Notes: a model not told the origin generated them from the letters alone. A stretch of 21,196 nt of DNA from Candidatus Helarchaeota archaeon (GCA_013375455.1 JABXJT010000082.1:1-21196), one strand, 5' to 3'; shown: positions 8,901-16,108, numbered from the stretch's first letter. Numbers and translations: made by a program.

Positions 8901-8932
8901 TGTATGAAAATCTAACAATAAATAACCCATAA
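5918..8932 (+). CDS. Polytopic membrane protein fused to a GH2 glycoside hydrolase
   Basis: Predicted surface-anchored beta-glycosidase of 1004 residues. Residues 1-355 contain about nine hydrophobic spans (near 28-45, 66-88, 101-121, 139-160, 176-200, 221-241, 255-276, 284-304, 331-353). The odd number with a cytoplasmic N terminus places the C terminus outside. From about residue 395 (FYSLNGEWKFDF) a GH2 enzyme follows: jelly-roll sugar-binding domain, immunoglobulin-like domain, then TIM barrel. The acid/base glutamate is E861 (SAANEPW) and the nucleophile E933 (ITEYGN). The ~610-residue catalytic part matches beta-glucuronidase-sized GH2 proteins. Many N-x-S/T sequons in the external part fit N-glycosylation. 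The substrate (galactoside, glucuronide or mannoside) is unresolved. The start may be GTG at 5918 or ATG at 5927; no ribosome binding site is seen, while TTATAATT-like sequence about 20-30 bases upstream of the ATG would suit a leaderless transcript. Confidence 0.88.
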   Translation: MSLMPSKNLFKAESRNWQISIKISQFPYLISLWFSLTGLLLILTSEMQWGTINNEIKNLFGADLDYVSLLIGIITGFTLYLGVMLVLGLRSRRILHNPINLFLTTLISIFFVFFLTTLVSVNMRVRLDYIWFSAGQSHFWMYLAVLALYTLALAILLLKVPSFFKEKESKPKGHPKLVFITLLVSLAIGIYTLTSLLTVFSRNFVFWNNTFILHQYVEGFKFLYYLFGGFVVGWAAYLFILKKKVTEPLTNIKKFGVLIFPTFIILSIALIGFVIQTNIGYGLQAVYPLIIIAVICLIPLTFYSIKTLNIHLFLEFLTKKHFPMKKVKRRSLGIISLLLFSIFSVFLVPSIVSAPDVDLPAVTKLQYVNSTYVPFQNNIMYPAFDFQPDFSENGTRNFYSLNGEWKFDFQNSGIWSGSDLSLKPRSAKILAQMATGWESTDCDDSSWDNITVPSAFNRMDHPIVSYRDAQGICYYRRNFSLTDLGISEAHLVANNVTVFLKFLAANYITDVWLDGEYVGYHEGGFNSFCFDVTSILQTLGGNSHLLAVRIDTGGWSTKFFTKLVPGFADWFNYAGLVEDVYIEVTPRCSVVRADIQVTQLIPKSDPPHNGSVDLNIDVCVNIPNNALVNHSGPASLNLSISPLAFPNQSTMFNNTYWYYVNKSIEVQPDIISGALQRNILSTGVESTDYAIYRFTLSLDNVSFWTNKQPSLYMLEVNLSISGNNTPFFDRFLSQIGFREIKVNGTQLLLNGAPTFLAGNNIHQEAPGMGRTVTADRIRDDLLLLKNISTNIIRCHYTLDRLYYLYGDRLGLAFWEEVPVYWFNDVTLLEAMTRGTAKSMFLEMVYRDINRPSIFFWSAANEPWSEDLLSKYLKDFRDLQELIDPTRILGYASPILSMLRVPPFVHLEMVTANYLEESDYLSSDSLNKPILITEYGNLFDERTDFYLTNPQVIGLIHWIGIAYFSNYHLDFNYHWSGGMFDKDRIPQADVPFMQELYENLTINNP

Positions 8933-8938
8933 TCCACA

Positions 8939-9006
8939 TTTTTTCCCTTTAAAGAAATAGAATATTTACTCCCGTTGCTAGCTATATATTTTTTTATACT
9001 TTTTTT
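8939..9006 (+). terminator. T-rich terminator region after the GH2 gene
   Basis: Three thymine tracts (8939-8944, 8989-8995, 9000-9006) follow the GH2 stop codon without a clear stem-loop. This is the usual look of archaeal termination. Confidence 0.4.
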
Positions 9007-9018
9007 GTGTAATTAGAC

Positions 9019-9025
9019 TTTAAAA
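9019..9025 (+). promoter_or_regulatory. TATA-like box before the LLM-family gene
   Basis: TTTAAAA, within ACTTTAAAAGCC, lies about 60 bases before the ATG at 9081. It would give a leader of roughly 30 bases containing the AGAGGT ribosome binding site. Confidence 0.35.
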
Positions 9026-9080
9026 GCCCTTTATCTACCTTTAATTGTAACGTGAAATAAATAGCAAGAGGTAGTTCGGT

Positions 9081-10184
9081 ATGGTACAGTTCGGAATCGA
9101 ATTATTTTATTCGCATGCTTATGATTTTATCAAGAAAAAACTCATGACAGCCGATAAAGAGAATTGGGATTCGATTTGGTTGCCAGATCACTTAAGTGGG
9201 ATTCCTGGCGCTGCAATAGACGATTTTCTGTGCTTGTGGCCCATGTTTGGATCATTTGCAGAATTGACGGATAAGACCTTGGGCTCTAGCGTTACAGATC
9301 CTCATAGGCTCCATCCAGCAGCCCTCGCCCAAATGGCCACGACAATTAATCACATTACAGGTGGAAAATTCATTTTGGGAATTGGAGCTGGTGAAGGAAT
9401 GAATTTAATGGCCTATAATATTCCCTACGATCACGCTGTCAGCAAGATGAAAGAATCTATCGACCTCATGAAATTATTTTGGAAAAAAGGGAGGCGAGTC
9501 ACTTACAAGGGCAAGTATTACCAGACAAAAAAAGCCGTGCTCCTTCCAAAACCCGTTTCGGAAATCCCAGTATGGGTTGCTGGGAATGCCCCCTATAGCC
9601 GGAGGGTGACTGGTGAAGTAGCGGATGGATGGATGCCTATGGGGACGTTTTTTAAAGTATATGAGAATGGTAAAAATGAGATTGTTGAAACCCTTAAAAA
9701 AGAAGGACGGGACTTGGATAAATTTACTTTTGGCGTGTTTCACCGCATCTTCATGAATGATGATGAAGCCAAACTCTCTGAATATTTTAACATGAGTAAA
9801 ATGAGCGTGGTATTGCAACCCAATGTTCTTAAAGAATTGGGTTACTGGAAAGATGACTTTGAACAATTATATCGTGAAGCCACGGGATTCAATCCTGATG
9901 AGATGAGCTTGCTGAAATACGATCGTGAGAACATTGTCAAATTCGATGTGAATAAATTATCCGGTTTAACTGAACAAGTCCCCATGAAATTCCTTCGAGA
10001 AAATATAATGGGTGGAACGAAAGAAGAGATAATCCAAAAAATCCAGAAATACATCGATCTCGGTTGCACCTATTTTATTTTTGAAATCGTAAATGGGGCC
10101 TCAAGTAAAAATGCACCATTTACCTATTGGGATGTATCCCGAATTTTAAGTGAAGATGTCAGTCCCAACTTTAAGGAAGTATAA
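9081..10184 (+). CDS. LLM-family (luciferase-like) oxidoreductase, probably F420-dependent
   Basis: TIM-barrel flavin/deazaflavin oxidoreductase of 367 residues, cytoplasmic. Family signs are the SIWLPDHL strand (31-38), a GSSVTDPHRLHPA segment (68-80), GGKFILGIGAGEGMN (94-108), VWVAGNAP (164-171) and EVADGWMPMG (179-188). The IGAGEGMN region is characteristic of the F420-binding branch (methylene-H4MPT reductase, F420-glucose-6-phosphate dehydrogenase, phthiodiolone ketoreductase). The substrate cannot be told. The ATG has AGAGGT about nine bases upstream. The stop is three bases before the HisF start, so the pair is cotranscribed. The C-terminal part (residues ~250-300) has low similarity to anything I recognise. 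Confidence 0.88.
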   Translation: MVQFGIELFYSHAYDFIKKKLMTADKENWDSIWLPDHLSGIPGAAIDDFLCLWPMFGSFAELTDKTLGSSVTDPHRLHPAALAQMATTINHITGGKFILGIGAGEGMNLMAYNIPYDHAVSKMKESIDLMKLFWKKGRRVTYKGKYYQTKKAVLLPKPVSEIPVWVAGNAPYSRRVTGEVADGWMPMGTFFKVYENGKNEIVETLKKEGRDLDKFTFGVFHRIFMNDDEAKLSEYFNMSKMSVVLQPNVLKELGYWKDDFEQLYREATGFNPDEMSLLKYDRENIVKFDVNKLSGLTEQVPMKFLRENIMGGTKEEIIQKIQKYIDLGCTYFIFEIVNGASSKNAPFTYWDVSRILSEDVSPNFKEV

Positions 10185-10187
10185 ATT

Positions 10188-10997
10188 ATGGGTGAATACA
10201 AGAAAATTGTACCGTGCTTGGACACTAAAGATGGGCGTCTCGTGAAAGGGATTAAATTTGTAAATATACGAGAAGTGGGAGATCCTCCAGAATATGCCGC
10301 AAAATATGAGAAAGATGGCGCAGATCTTATCGTCCTCCTAGATATTTCCGCCTCCCTTGAAGGCCGTGATACCTTTTTAGATGTTGTCAAACGGACTAAA
10401 AAACGGCTCTCCACGGCACCTTTTGCTGTCGGTGGAGGCATAAAAAGTATCAAAAATATTGAAACACTCCTATCAGCTGGTGCGGATAAAATTAGTATTA
10501 ATACTGCTGCCGTGAAGGACCCTGCGTTCGTGAAAGAGGCAGTGAAGAAATTCGGCGGTGAAAAGATAGTTATTGCGATTGATGCCTTGCGGAGCCCCAT
10601 TGAGAAAAAAGAAGCTGGTAAATACATTATCGAAACCGCGGATAGCAAATTCTGGGGTAATGTTGTTATCTACGGGGGGACGAAAGAAACAGGCATAGAT
10701 TTGGTTGATTGGAGTATCCAAATGGCTGAGATGGGTGTGAGTGAAATCCTTTTCACAAGTAAAGATGCGGACGGCACCAAGGATGGGTTTGATATCCCTC
10801 TGACCCGAGCAATCGCTGAGAATGCCAAGATACCGGTGATCGCCTCAGGAGGCTGCGGGCATCCATACCACATGTTGGAAGCACTCACTGAAGGGAAGGC
10901 TGCTGCCGCTCTTGCTGCCAGTATCTTCCACTACGACCAATATTCTGTGAAAGAAGTCAAGGATTATCTACGAGGTCGCGGAATCAAAGTAAAATAG
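10188..10997 (+). CDS. hisF: Imidazole glycerol phosphate synthase cyclase subunit HisF
   Basis: HisF makes imidazole glycerol phosphate and AICAR from PRFAR and ammonia, normally supplied by the glutaminase HisH. The 269 residues span the whole (beta/alpha)8 barrel. Seen are VPCLDTKDGRLVKGI (8-22, catalytic D12), REVGDPPEYA (28-37), LLDISASLEGR (50-60), VGGGI (81-85), AIDA with catalytic D132, TSKDADGT (190-197) and IASGGCG (218-224). These match true HisF better than the HisF-like AglZ/WbpH glycan enzymes. No hisH or other histidine gene adjoins; instead it follows an F420-type enzyme by three bases. It is therefore either a dispersed histidine gene or a paralogue with another job. Confidence 0.9.
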   Translation: MGEYKKIVPCLDTKDGRLVKGIKFVNIREVGDPPEYAAKYEKDGADLIVLLDISASLEGRDTFLDVVKRTKKRLSTAPFAVGGGIKSIKNIETLLSAGADKISINTAAVKDPAFVKEAVKKFGGEKIVIAIDALRSPIEKKEAGKYIIETADSKFWGNVVIYGGTKETGIDLVDWSIQMAEMGVSEILFTSKDADGTKDGFDIPLTRAIAENAKIPVIASGGCGHPYHMLEALTEGKAAAALAASIFHYDQYSVKEVKDYLRGRGIKVK

Positions 10998-11096
10998 AAG
11001 ATAAAAAAAGAGATGAATTGAATTTAATTTTTGTTGGATTTTCAGCCTTTTACCTTAATCTCTTTTAAAATCTAAACGAATCAAGGAAAGGATTAA

Positions 11097-11846
11097 GTGA
11101 AATACTCAACCTTTTTGAAAATTAGAAAATTCCTCTTTCGCCAGTATTTTAAATTTTATCACCGATTACAAGTGATTGGGCTGGAAAATATTCCAAAAGG
11201 AGCAGCAATTATCGCTCCCAATCATAGCGGGGGATCTGATCTTGATATCGTGGCAATTAGCCACTGTTGTCATCCAACCCGAGAAATTCATGTTTTAATA
11301 ATGGATAAATACCACTATATCAACTCTATGTGGGGACGTTATTGGATTGCGGGAGGTATTCCATTGTGGCTACGTGGAGGGCTCCGGTGGCAATACATTA
11401 ATCCTTATTTACATAAGAAAGGCAGTCAGTATCCTGGATTAGTTTGTATGTTTCCTGAAGGAAAATCAGGATTATTTCAGCAGCGTCAAATCATTCATAA
11501 ATTCTTCCCGGGTGTAGTCAGGATTGCATTAAAATACGAAGTACCAATTGTTCCTGTAGCTACGGTTGGATTTCATAAAATATGCCCGATTTTAAAGGAA
11601 TTCCCTCAAGAACATGGCCCTCCAGATCCAATTATCCCAAGTCCTTTTACCATTCCGTTTAAACTCATAATCGAGTTCGGAGAACCGTTTGAGCTTGATA
11701 AATACTATGATATGAAATTAATCAAAGAAGAAGAATGGTGGATTGCAAATCGAATAATCCGCCCTGAAGTAGCCAAACTCAGAGCCAAACATACGAAAGT
11801 AAAGCTATCTAAGATAGGCGTTAAAATGAAAAAACCCTCAATCTAA
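11097..11846 (+). CDS. PlsC-type 1-acylglycerol-3-phosphate acyltransferase family protein
   Basis: Member of the LPLAT/PlsC family, 249 residues, likely acting at the inner membrane face on an acyl donor and a glycerol-phosphate or other hydroxyl acceptor. The catalytic H-x4-D is in NHSGGSD (H43, D48), and the acceptor-binding motif is FPEG (119-122). There is no obvious membrane span, though the tryptophan/glycine-rich stretch at 79-100 could dip into the membrane. GTG start, preceded by AAGGAAAGG. It is 99 bases after hisF with a 9-base inverted repeat between, so cotranscription with hisF is uncertain. Ester-lipid acyltransferases are unexpected in archaea with ether lipids, though PlsC-like genes are known in some lineages; a different acceptor is possible. 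Confidence 0.85.
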   Translation: MKYSTFLKIRKFLFRQYFKFYHRLQVIGLENIPKGAAIIAPNHSGGSDLDIVAISHCCHPTREIHVLIMDKYHYINSMWGRYWIAGGIPLWLRGGLRWQYINPYLHKKGSQYPGLVCMFPEGKSGLFQQRQIIHKFFPGVVRIALKYEVPIVPVATVGFHKICPILKEFPQEHGPPDPIIPSPFTIPFKLIIEFGEPFELDKYYDMKLIKEEEWWIANRIIRPEVAKLRAKHTKVKLSKIGVKMKKPSI

Positions 11847-11856
11847 TTTCTTTTTT
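11847..11856 (+). terminator. T-tract terminator of the acyltransferase
   Basis: TTTCTTTTTT directly follows the stop codon, in the 11-base space between two convergent genes. No stem-loop is seen. Confidence 0.35.
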
Positions 11857-11857
11857 A

Positions 11858-13417
11858 TTATTCTTTGAACCATTTCCCCGGATTCATGATGCGATTCGGA
11901 TCAAAGAGATCTTTTATTTTTTTCGTGATAGATTTGTGAATAGAAAAATCTGGGATATCTTTCACGACGTCCCAATGATACGATTTCCACTCATTGTGAG
12001 GAGGCCAAGTGTTTTCTTGTGATTGGGCAAGTTTTTGTATTTTTCCTGCAAATTCCAAGCCCGCTTTTAGTTCTTCGGGAGAATTTTGGTCATAAAAAAT
12101 ATCTAATTCGTGTAAACCAAAATGCCCCATATCCACCGGTACCACGCAACTACTAAAAAGATCTTGGGGATAAATAGGAAATTCTTTCAGCGTCTTTTCC
12201 ATCAATTTTTCAGCTTTAAGCGCTTTATCAATCGGTTCTTGGGGGAAAAATGCAGGCATAAATCCTCCCTTAAATCTCATTATGCGAGGAGAAATTTTTG
12301 CTCTAAAAAATTCAATATTCAAATCTTCAGGCTTCATTTCAGGCAAACCTGTATCCATTTTGGAAAGCATTCCAGGATCTAATACCATTCCTCTAGTTTC
12401 CTTGACAATTTGTCTAACCACATTTTCAGCATATTCAAGTTGCTTGGGAGATGTAATTCCTTGAACACAAACAAAAACAATGTATTTAAGGAAACTTTCA
12501 AACTGTTTTCTATTTTCCCATAACTCTTTCGATTTTTCGCGAGATTTTCCCATTGCCAAAAGTGACCATGCCATGGGCATATTCGTGACCACAATGGCAA
12601 TATCTGCTCGACTAAGTTCCTGTAATGCTTTCAACATCTTTTTTCCAGAACTATATGATATAACAAAAAATCTGGTATTTTCAGGTAATTCGTTTTTTTC
12701 TAACTTGGGACCCCCAACCCAAGGATATAACTTGACCGTCATTTCCGTGCAAATTCCTAGTTCACCAACAGCACCTATTAATACTCCTTTCAAATCTGGT
12801 CCGGGTCCAGCCCACCAAAAATTACCCAAATTTTCAATGGCAGATGAACCAGTCTTTATAATTTCACCTTTAGGAGTCACCCACGTCATTGAAATGATTG
12901 ATCTTCTTTCATATCCGTATTTAACCATGCACCATGTCATTCCACAATAAAGCATATTCGAAATTATTCCAACGGTGGATGGGGCTGCTGGAGATGGAAG
13001 CCATAATCCGCTTTTCATTGTTTCTGCCTGTAATTCGGCATAACTTACATAGGGTTGAACTGTCGCCGACATGTTAAGGTCATCAATTTCAATAATTTGA
13101 CTTAATCGGCGCAAATGCATTAAAATTGAACCTTTTTCAGAGGGGACACAGCAACCCCCGACATTTACTCCAGTATTTTGAATTACGACTGGTATTTTAT
13201 ACTCGTTTGAAATTTTCATCAATTTTTGAATCTGTTGGGTATTTTCTGGTAATACTACAAATGCAGGTGTAACCGGTTTCAAATTTGCAAACGGAGATTG
13301 ATCACGTGAATGCACCACTAATATGCTTGGATCGTCAGAAATATATTCTTTTCCAACAATTTTTTCCAATTCAGAATGGATTTCAGCGTGTTTTTCTAAA
13401 AGTTTCTGTTTCGCCAT
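11858..13417 (-). CDS. FAD-linked oxidase, GlcD type (last gene of the three-gene operon)
   Basis: Predicted hydroxyacid/alcohol-oxidising flavoprotein of 519 residues. The PCMH-type FAD domain covers about residues 45-232: loop IQNTGVNVGG (79-88), glycine/serine stretch PSTVGIISNM (146-155), and PGPDLKGVLIGAVGELGI (205-222). The C-terminal end DPNRIMNPGKW is typical of GlcD proteins. The ATG overlaps the upstream FeS gene stop by one base (TAATG), with AGGAGGT ten bases before, so translation is coupled. It is clearly related to, but not a recent copy of, the oxidase at 1205-2731. With the FeS protein and the second FAD protein upstream it probably forms one complex. Which of the two FAD proteins is the catalytic one is not certain; this has the more complete FAD loop. 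Confidence 0.9.
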   Translation of the reverse strand: MAKQKLLEKHAEIHSELEKIVGKEYISDDPSILVVHSRDQSPFANLKPVTPAFVVLPENTQQIQKLMKISNEYKIPVVIQNTGVNVGGCCVPSEKGSILMHLRRLSQIIEIDDLNMSATVQPYVSYAELQAETMKSGLWLPSPAAPSTVGIISNMLYCGMTWCMVKYGYERRSIISMTWVTPKGEIIKTGSSAIENLGNFWWAGPGPDLKGVLIGAVGELGICTEMTVKLYPWVGGPKLEKNELPENTRFFVISYSSGKKMLKALQELSRADIAIVVTNMPMAWSLLAMGKSREKSKELWENRKQFESFLKYIVFVCVQGITSPKQLEYAENVVRQIVKETRGMVLDPGMLSKMDTGLPEMKPEDLNIEFFRAKISPRIMRFKGGFMPAFFPQEPIDKALKAEKLMEKTLKEFPIYPQDLFSSCVVPVDMGHFGLHELDIFYDQNSPEELKAGLEFAGKIQKLAQSQENTWPPHNEWKSYHWDVVKDIPDFSIHKSITKKIKDLFDPNRIMNPGKWFKE

Positions 13418-14589
13418 TATTCTATTACCTCCTCAAGTATTTTAACGAGGGGAATAACTTCTAATGGTATATCCAATGCTTTTGAGGCTTCAAGAAAATT
13501 TGTCATACAAAATGGACAGGCGGTAGTTAAAACATCTGCGCCACTAGATTTCGCTTCTTCCATTCTTTTGGATGCGGTCCAATATGCAAAGTCCTTATAC
13601 GCAGACGAAACGCCCCCTCCCGCGCCACAACACCATGCATTTTCTTTAATACGCTCCATTTCAACTAATTTTAACCCAGGTATCTTTTTTAGAATCTCTC
13701 GTGGAGCATCATATACTTTAGAATGGCGTCCTAAATGGCAAGGATCATGATAAGTAACGATTTTTGGGAATTTTTTTAATTTTACATCACCTTGTTTAAA
13801 ATAATTTGCCAAAAATTCAGTAAAATGGAGTACTTTAAAATTATATTCATCAGAATATTCTGGATAAACTTCTTTAAACGTTCTATAGCAACCTGCGCAT
13901 GAGGTAATTAGGGTTTCAACCTTATTTTTTTCAAGAACTTCAAGATTATGCTTCATTAATTTAATGCCTTCGTCCACTTGACCAGTCATAAATAACGGAC
14001 TGCCACAGCACCATTCATCTGGATGAAAAATGTTAAAATCAACCTTCAATGCCTCTAAAATATTAATTGTTGCCCTTGCAATTTCATTTCTTCTGTAAGA
14101 AGATGTACATCCCACGAAATAAGCAATTTTTGAATTCTCATTTATTTTTACGTTTTTTGGAAGCCAGTCTAATCGTTTTTCATGCGATTCATTATATGGA
14201 TTGTGAGTTTCTGCAACGTGCTGTGCAAATTTGGCGTGAACAGGTAAGGGACCCCTTTCATTTACGACTTTTCTTCTCAATTTTTGCAAAACATCTAGTG
14301 GATTAATGATGTTAACTTCTTCACATTGTGCCTGACATCCGCCACATAAGGGACAAGCAAAAATGATGTGCATCAATCGATCAGAATATTGGATTTGTTC
14401 GTCCAAAAGAGAGCGTGTTATTTCCATTTTACCGGGCGCAAAATAAGCTTCGAAAAGAAATCGCACTCCGCTCGGGCAAATATCCTTATATTTTTTACTC
14501 TGCATCTCCCATGGCGATATCGTCCTACACATTGCACATTTGGCACAATTATAGATGATTTTATAATAATCCTTGAGTGTTCCACTCAT
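13417..14589 (-). CDS. GlcF/HdrD-type FeS oxidoreductase with two CCG domains
   Basis: FeS electron-transfer subunit of 390 residues. [4Fe-4S] motifs: C15-x2-C18-x2-C21 with C38, and C79-x2-C82-x2-C85-x3-C89. First CCG domain: C161, C194-C195, C231-x2-C234. Second: C284 (HDPCH), C320-C321 (CCGAGGG), C358-x2-C361 (CPFC). The start chosen is ATG at 14587-14589, because GGAGGT lies about nine bases before it and it begins one base after the upstream stop. An in-frame ATG at 14610 would place the ribosome binding site inside the coding sequence and overlap the previous gene by 20 bases. The gene overlaps the next by one base. The protein is parallel to that at 1-1189, with different N-terminal spacing. 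Confidence 0.92.
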   Translation of the reverse strand: MSGTLKDYYKIIYNCAKCAMCRTISPWEMQSKKYKDICPSGVRFLFEAYFAPGKMEITRSLLDEQIQYSDRLMHIIFACPLCGGCQAQCEEVNIINPLDVLQKLRRKVVNERGPLPVHAKFAQHVAETHNPYNESHEKRLDWLPKNVKINENSKIAYFVGCTSSYRRNEIARATINILEALKVDFNIFHPDEWCCGSPLFMTGQVDEGIKLMKHNLEVLEKNKVETLITSCAGCYRTFKEVYPEYSDEYNFKVLHFTEFLANYFKQGDVKLKKFPKIVTYHDPCHLGRHSKVYDAPREILKKIPGLKLVEMERIKENAWCCGAGGGVSSAYKDFAYWTASKRMEEAKSSGADVLTTACPFCMTNFLEASKALDIPLEVIPLVKILEEVIE

Positions 14590-14590
14590 T

Positions 14591-15997
14591 TTATGGAACC
14601 TCCCATTCAATTTTCCCCGGGTTCATAATTTTATTCGGATCAAAAATGTTCTTAACCTGATTTATTAGGGTTGAATAACCATCCATTTTGGAATAAAGTA
14701 TCTCCTTCAATGGACCAAATGGAATATCAATAAAAGCTCCGGATTTTATTGCTAATTCCCCTAAATCACTAAATAATTTCCGGAATTCAATAACGTGTTT
14801 ATTTTCTTTGAGTTCGGCATAGAGATCAAATTCCACATATGCCACTCGATTTCGTTCCACGGGAATGATAGATACGCCTAAATCAATCTTAAAAGCATCA
14901 AATTGCTTTAGTGCGCTTTGAATCGCTGAAAAAACGTTTGGAAATTTATTCAAAGTTAAATATAATGGTAGATCATAAGATTGATGCTCCCCATCACCCA
15001 AACAATTAAACTTTTTTAAATATAATCCTTCTAATTGGGAAATTAATTCATTTTTTTTCATTGATATTGAATGTGTATTGATGATTTCATTCAATGCTTC
15101 TTCTTCATACGTGATTTTATCCTCAGGAAATCTCTGAGGCCCTTCCAAACAGATCAGAAATATCCAATTTGGAAAATCAGTATCTTTCTTTTCAATCTTA
15201 AGATAATTTAGAGCATTATATTTATTTAGAATTAGACATTCGGTCCCAATTTCTTTTCGTTCCACTTCATAAACGAAATTGATAAAATCTTTATGATTTT
15301 GAAATGGAATTGATTTTATTTCTTGGATTTTAGGTTTGGGCTTGACACGAATTGAAGCTTTTGTAATAATTCCCAAACTACCTCTTGCCCCGTGAAAAAG
15401 TCTGAAAAAATCTAGAGAAGAGCCATACGGATAAACAGGTGGACTTTTAGCTGAAGCCATCGACCCGGTCCGAAATATTTCACCATTTCCCAAAACAACT
15501 TCTAAATTGATAACCAAGTCAGTATACTCAAACTTTGGCATGGCATAGGTCGGGTATCGGCCTAAATAGGAAGATATTACTGAATCAGAATTTGAAAAAA
15601 TGGTTGGAATTATTCTCAAATCGACTTTATCAAGTTCAGTTTGTAATTGTTTAAAAGTTACGCCAGCTTCGATAACAACATGCATATTAAGAGGGTCTAC
15701 AGAAAGAATTTGATTCATTTTTTGTAAATCGACAATTAATCCACCATTTTCAGGAATTGTTCCACCATATCGGCTTGATTTTGAGCTTTTTGGAATGATT
15801 GGTATTTCTAATTCATTAGCAGTGTGAACAATTTTTTGAACTTCATCTAAAGTTTCAGGTTTAACAACAAATTCGGGAATCTTTCCTTCTATTAAAGGAT
15901 AATGAAAATCATTAGAGTATTTTTTAATCTGATTTTTATCTTCAATGATTTTGCTTTTTCCAACAGCTTCCTCTAATTTCAATTTGAGATTTTTCAA
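14591..15997 (-). CDS. Divergent FAD-linked oxidase-like protein (GlcE/GlcD relative), first gene of the operon
   Basis: Third VAO/PCMH-family protein of the window, 468 residues. The FAD domain fold is recognisable (FVVKPETLDEVQKIVHTAN, 43-61; DLQKMNQIL, 90-98; GARGSLGI, 203-210; C-terminal FDPNKIMNPGKIEW). However, the pyrophosphate loop is unusual: PKSSKSSRYGG replaces the normal glycine-rich loop, and the TIGG-type motif is replaced by SDSVISSYLG (137-146). It may bind FAD weakly or act as a structural partner, as GlcE does beside GlcD. The start is TTG at 15995-15997; a TGA lies three codons upstream, so no earlier start exists, and GTGAG sits about a dozen bases before it. A TATA-like box lies 48 bases upstream. 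Confidence 0.87.
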   Translation of the reverse strand: MKNLKLKLEEAVGKSKIIEDKNQIKKYSNDFHYPLIEGKIPEFVVKPETLDEVQKIVHTANELEIPIIPKSSKSSRYGGTIPENGGLIVDLQKMNQILSVDPLNMHVVIEAGVTFKQLQTELDKVDLRIIPTIFSNSDSVISSYLGRYPTYAMPKFEYTDLVINLEVVLGNGEIFRTGSMASAKSPPVYPYGSSLDFFRLFHGARGSLGIITKASIRVKPKPKIQEIKSIPFQNHKDFINFVYEVERKEIGTECLILNKYNALNYLKIEKKDTDFPNWIFLICLEGPQRFPEDKITYEEEALNEIINTHSISMKKNELISQLEGLYLKKFNCLGDGEHQSYDLPLYLTLNKFPNVFSAIQSALKQFDAFKIDLGVSIIPVERNRVAYVEFDLYAELKENKHVIEFRKLFSDLGELAIKSGAFIDIPFGPLKEILYSKMDGYSTLINQVKNIFDPNKIMNPGKIEWEVP

Positions 15998-16040
15998 ATT
16001 TAATCAACTCACACATACCTAACATAGAATTTGCTTAATG

Positions 16041-16050
16041 TTATTTTATG
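16041..16050 (-). promoter_or_regulatory. TATA-like box of the three-gene FAD/FeS operon
   Basis: On the minus strand the sequence is CATAAAATAA, centred 48 bases before the TTG start, giving an expected leader of about 20 bases. It lies in the 166-base divergent gap shared with the GNAT gene. Confidence 0.4.
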
Positions 16051-16097
16051 GGTTTTGGGCTCATTTTTCATGTAACAATGATTCTTAAAGATAAACA

Positions 16098-16108
16098 TTT
16101 AATATTGC
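16098..16108 (+). promoter_or_regulatory. TATA-like box of the GNAT gene
   Basis: CATTTAATATT, preceded by purine-rich AAAGATAAA, lies about 60 bases before the ATG at 16164. A weak AAGGGA ribosome binding site lies between. Confidence 0.3.

Noticed and set aside
9474..9866. Minus-strand open frame (130 codons) inside the LLM-family gene
   Set aside because: Antisense to conserved LLM motifs, with no initiation signal.
10124..10648. Long minus-strand open frame (174 codons) opposite hisF
   Set aside because: It lies antisense to a well-supported HisF gene; the composition is what the reverse of that gene gives, and no ribosome binding site or family motif is seen.
10188..10997. HisF-like glycan amidotransferase (AglZ/WbpH type) as an identity for this gene
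   Set aside because: The REVGDPPEYA, SLEGR and AIDA segments follow true HisF rather than the glycan paralogues.
11006..11066. Inverted repeat AAAAGAGAT / ATCTCTTTT between hisF and the acyltransferase
   Set aside because: Nine-base arms but a 43-base loop and AT-rich; too weak to call a terminator or RNA structure.
12480..12950. Plus-strand open frame (156 codons) inside the FAD oxidase at 11858-13417
   Set aside because: Shadow of the minus-strand gene, whose FAD motifs are clear; no recognisable domain.
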